Source: Delphinapterus leucas
Taxonomy: Eukaryota; Chordata; Mammalia; Artiodactyla; Monodontidae
DNA length: 64,000 bases
Reading direction: 5' to 3'
Assembly: GCF_002288925.2 (NCBI RefSeq)
Contig: NW_022098001.1
Span: 5,747,923 to 5,811,922 of the forward strand
Positions within the stretch are counted from its first letter, which is position 1. Every line of letters begins with the position of its first letter. Below the pieces are notes generated by a model. That model saw only the letters and a program-made list of their open reading frames with translations. It made no database searches and was not told the origin of the DNA. The translations under genes were made by a program, and so were the position numbers. This document shows, in pieces, positions 60,846-64,000 of the stretch.

Positions 60846-61065
60846 GTTTCTTACCAGAACAATACTTCCTCCAACACAGATATTCTTATGAAAGAGAGTT
60901 AAACCGGACAATTGGCCTAGGTAAAATTGAATGTCATAGTATTAACAGGGCATGAATAATATTTTGAGAATTTAGCAGTAACATTTTACAATCAGGATTA
61001 AGTTCTTAATGCACAGTTCACTAGCAAGATTAGGGCTAAAACTAGATCTCCTGACTTCTAATAAT

Positions 61066-61500
61066 CTTTCCAATTTCCTCCACACCACCCCACACAAGGA
61101 AGAAATGCTCAAAACCATGTTTATTCCATGTTTGGGTATTCCTATTATTTCAAGGTCCATGAACTTTCTTAACTCTCTTCTCTTATATTTGAGTATTTAT
61201 AGGCTTTAAAGAATTAAGTATTACACTTTATCAATACTAGCTTTCATATATGATGTGATGTTTTTATATATGTACATATACATATTTCATTTGAGACTTT
61301 TTGGTTAAAAGATCACAATATTACTTAATAAAATGTTAAGCTTAAACTTATATAAAAAATTTCTCGAATTTACTGTGTCTCTCATAACATCTAAGCTATC
61401 TAACACAGAATTGAACATAGAGTTGACATTATGTGCCTCCTTATAAACTGAGTGATTTTCATTTTCTGATAAGATTTCAGTGTACTAGGGTTATTGTTTT
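61066..61500. other. AT-rich non-coding stretch
   Basis: No gene or repeat recognised apart from a MIR-like trace just before it (about 61010-61065). Confidence 0.45.
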
Positions 61501-61518
61501 CATGACTGAGCAATCTTG

Positions 61519-61651
61519 TACTTTTTTTTTCTTTTTTTTTTTGGCCATGCTGTGTGTCTTGCAGGATCTTAGATCTCTGACCAGGGATGGAACCCTCATC
61601 CTCGGCAGTGAAAGAGCGAAGTCCTAACCACTGGACCGCCAGGGAACTCCC
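61519..61651 (-). mobile_element. CHR-1-type SINE
   Basis: A short SINE on the minus strand with head gggagttccctggcggtccag (read on that strand), a tRNA-like region with ggttccatcc and tail ...catggcc plus A-run. It differs from the CHR copies elsewhere in the window and resembles the CHR-1 group shared by whales, hippos and ruminants. Perfect 18-bp target-site duplications catgactgagcaatcttg lie at 61501-61518 and 61652-61669, unusually clean for an element with such a diverged body. Confidence 0.93.
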
Positions 61652-61669
61652 CATGACTGAGCAATCTTG

Positions 61670-62099
61670 AGTACCTGTGTCTCAGACTTTTGTTAATAAT
61701 ATTAAGTCCATTAAATATAGGATGTAATGAAGAACAGAGAATATCTATAAAATAAATAGAATATGTAATGAGAAGTTTGGTAGTAAATCAATAATTGAAA
61801 ATTTGGAGAAATTTCCATAACAGTTTATATGTGCATTTATATGTATACAAATATACACTTATGTTAAACTTTCCCTACAACGAATGTTACTTCTCTTTAC
61901 CTTTTAGAACATAATGCAAGTAGAACAAAATGGCAAATGAAAGCTCACAGCACTCAAAATATGGTATAGATGCCAAGCAAATATAATAAGAATTGAAGTG
62001 AAAATTTGAAATACATACCAATGGACAATATTCAGAACAATCAAAGAAACAAAACAAAAAAGGGAATCATTTTCATGCTAAAAAGAATACTGTGATTGC
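61670..62099. other. AT-rich non-coding stretch
   Basis: Nothing recognised. Confidence 0.45.
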
Positions 62100-63592
62100 A
62101 ATAATTTAGCCCAGACTTCTCTCCAGAGTTCCAGACCCATACATCCAATGAATGCTATTAGATATTTACACTTAAATGTTCCAAAGGAAACTCAAACTAA
62201 CCCATCCCCAAACTGAAGTCTTTATTTTGCACTTAAATATTTGTTCAACCCATATTCCCTGTAAGATAAAATATACCACCATATATCCAAACATTTCAGT
62301 CACACAAGATTATCTTATTCTTCCTTTTCCTTGCATCAGTAATATCCAATCGACAACTGTCTTATAGATTCTACATCTTTAAATAACTTCTCATGTATCT
62401 ACTGCCTCTATTGATTCAGCCCATTATGATCTCTTAACTGATTTATGCAATATCCTTATAAATGATCTTTCTGCTTATATAGCTCCGCTCCATTTTTTAC
62501 CTAGTTTCCAAAGTAGCCTTTCTAGAAACAAATATCTGATCATGTCTCTCTCTTGCTTTACACACCTCAATAACTTACACAATCTTCAGAAACCCTCCCT
62601 TGCCTTCTTTTTTTTTTTTTGAAAAGAAACAACTAGGCTTTAATTTTTTAAATTCTTTTTTTTTTTACATCTTTATTGGAGTATAATTGCTTTACAATGG
62701 TGTGTTAGCTTCTGCTTCATACAGAAACATACATATGTTCCCATATCTCTTCCCTCTTGCATCTCCCTCCCTCCCACCCTCCCTATCCCACCCCTCCAGG
62801 CCGTCACAAAGAACCGAGCTGATCTCCCTGTGCTATGTGTATATATGTTCATGCCTCTCTCTTGCTTTGTCACAGCTTACCCTTCCCGCTCCCCATATCC
62901 TCAAGTCCATTCTCTGTGTCTTTATTCCTGTCTTACCCCTAGGTTCTTCATGACATTTTTTTTCTTAAATTCCATATATATGTGTTAGCATACGGTATTT
63001 GTCTTTCTCTTTCTGACTTACTTCACTCTGTATGACAGACTCTAGGTCTATCCACCTCATTACAAATAGCTCAATTTCGTTTCTTTTTATGGCTGAGTAA
63101 TATTCCATTGTATATATGTGCCAGAGTTAGCAGAAGGAAAGAAATCATAAAAATCAGATCAGAAATAAATGAAAAAGAAATGGAGGAAACAATAGCAAAG
63201 ATTCTCTGCCTTCTTTTGTCTAAACTTGTTTGAAGCCATTTTACCACATTGTTTCCTCTGCCCGTCATATTCTCTACACACAAGGCCAACATATTTCTGG
63301 TTTTTAATGTTCAACTCAAGGATTACTGCTTCTGTGAAGTCTTTCTTGAACTAATATCCATAGTGCTCAGGTGGAAATAATAACACCATCCTTTGTGATT
63401 CCATTGTAGTCTATATATACATAAATCATGTATATATAGATTTCTCATAGCACCTATAATATTATTGAGTTTACTTGTTAAACTCACACTAGAAAAAGTC
63501 CATGAGGATGGGGGCCATTTTGTGTGTCCTGTTATTTCCAGCACCTAGAACAGTACCACACAGCATGTGCTTAATAAATGTGTTGAATGAAT
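62100..63592 (+). mobile_element. Long LINE-2 fragment split by an L1 insertion
   Basis: L2 on the plus strand in consensus order. Left part 62100-62611: gcccagacttctctccagag, ccaatgaatgctattag, caatatccttataaatgatc, ctgatcatgtctctctc. Right part 63207-63592: ttcctctgcccgtcatattc, gtccatgaggatgggggcc, tttccagcacctagaacag and taaatgtgttgaatgaatg. The interruption is the L1 at 62612-63206. Confidence 0.85.
62612..63206 (-). mobile_element. Recent L1 insertion with 5' inversion and probable 3' transduction
   Basis: Inserted in minus orientation with target-site duplications tgccttctttt (62601-62611 and 63207-63217). From its 3' end it shows an outer T-run, 35 bases of non-L1 sequence (62621-62655), a second T-run (62656-62667), then the L1 3' UTR and end of ORF2 (62668-63119). 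The UTR closely matches the copy at 17176-19836, including the C-rich antisense of the G-tract near 62765-62800. The remaining 63120-63206 is L1 ORF2 sequence from far upstream (the stretch encoding R-K-E-I-I-K-I-R) in the opposite, plus orientation. That is the twin-priming signature. No functional frame survives. Confidence 0.92.
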
Positions 63593-63850
63593 GTTCAAGT
63601 TTTAGTCCAAGTGTTACTTCTTTCATGAAGCTTTGTCTGGCCATCTATTTGAAGCAAATTTTATTTGACTTTATACCTTTGTAGAATATATTGTTAGAGT
63701 CATCCACATTAGCACATAAACACAGCATGTTACCCACATACTTTAACTCCTCTGTGATGCCGATAGCTTGTTTAGGGCATGTATTAGGTCTTTAGTATTT
63801 TCCATAATCTAGCACATTGCTGAACTTAAGATAAAAATAAAATACTTTTA
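63593..63850 (+). mobile_element. Second LINE-2 3'-end fragment
   Basis: tttagtccaagtgttacttc, tcatgaagctttgtctggcc, ataacttgt-type and tctagcacattgctgaactt blocks form a second L2 tail right after the first, on the plus strand. The match is weaker. The last 150 bases of the window hold nothing I can name. Confidence 0.55.
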
Positions 63851-64000
63851 GAATTATGTACTAAAAAGCTGAAAACAAGTTTTAAGCCTCAAATAAACTG
63901 AAGTACAAGTTATGATTAATTTGTTAATTTAACCTACCTGACTAAATATAAATATACATATATGTGAATCTGGAGTTAGTTACCCAGTTATGGAAAAAAT

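Overview
This 64 kb window is AT-rich mammalian DNA with eukaryotic gene structure, and its repeats point to a cetacean (whale or dolphin). The main evidence is the set of young tRNA-Glu-derived CHR SINEs, starting gggcttccctggtggcgcag, with about ten copies of this type plus one shorter CHR-1-like copy. They are accompanied by a recent L1 lineage ending in caataaagatgt plus poly-A. I saw no ruminant BovB or Bov-tA copies and no bacterial, viral-genome or plasmid features. Species cannot be resolved from this sequence alone.

The only protein-coding gene I can support runs on the minus strand and looks like RIMS2, the presynaptic active-zone scaffold RIM2. A 173-nt exon (24384-24556) encodes a serine-rich linker peptide typical of RIM2, with a good acceptor and a strong GTGAGTAAG donor. 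Downstream on the minus strand lies a phase-compatible, 252-nt, Glu/Lys-rich cassette-exon candidate (23245-23496). Upstream lies a weaker exon candidate (27828-27883) whose end phase also matches. The rest of the window is therefore probably RIMS2 intron. On the plus strand, three exon-like blocks (39774-39837, 41949-42008, 44962-45065) have strong splice sites and could be an antisense lncRNA or pseudoexons.

Repeat layout: 4.2-6.5 kb is an old, broken L1 with a CHR SINE inserted in it; 6.9 kb is another CHR SINE; 9-16 kb holds L2 and MIR fossils, a strong CTCF-like motif at 14652 and an old L1M fragment; 17.2-19.8 kb is a recent 5'-truncated L1 with an unbroken 758-codon ORF2 remainder; 26-34 kb holds six CHR insertions, two of them inside older MIR or L2 copies; 38.9-39.3 kb is a MaLR solo LTR; 43.9 kb is an MER5A DNA transposon with perfect 8-bp duplications; 50 kb and 59 kb are L1M tails; 56.7-57.2 kb is a pair of inverted CHR SINEs; 59.9-60.8 kb is a MIR split by an internally deleted mariner; 62.1-63.6 kb is an L2 split by a rearranged L1.

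The most interesting observations are these. (1) The 102 bp between the two inverted SINEs at 56.7-57.2 kb appears to have been inverted by SINE-SINE recombination, because both SINEs regain matching target-site duplications when the spacer is flipped in thought. (2) The Glu/Lys-rich candidate exon of RIMS2 has a UGCAUG element just upstream. (3) A single L1 insertion at 62.6-63.2 kb combines twin-priming inversion with a probable short 3' transduction. I found no evidence for a wholly new biological system.
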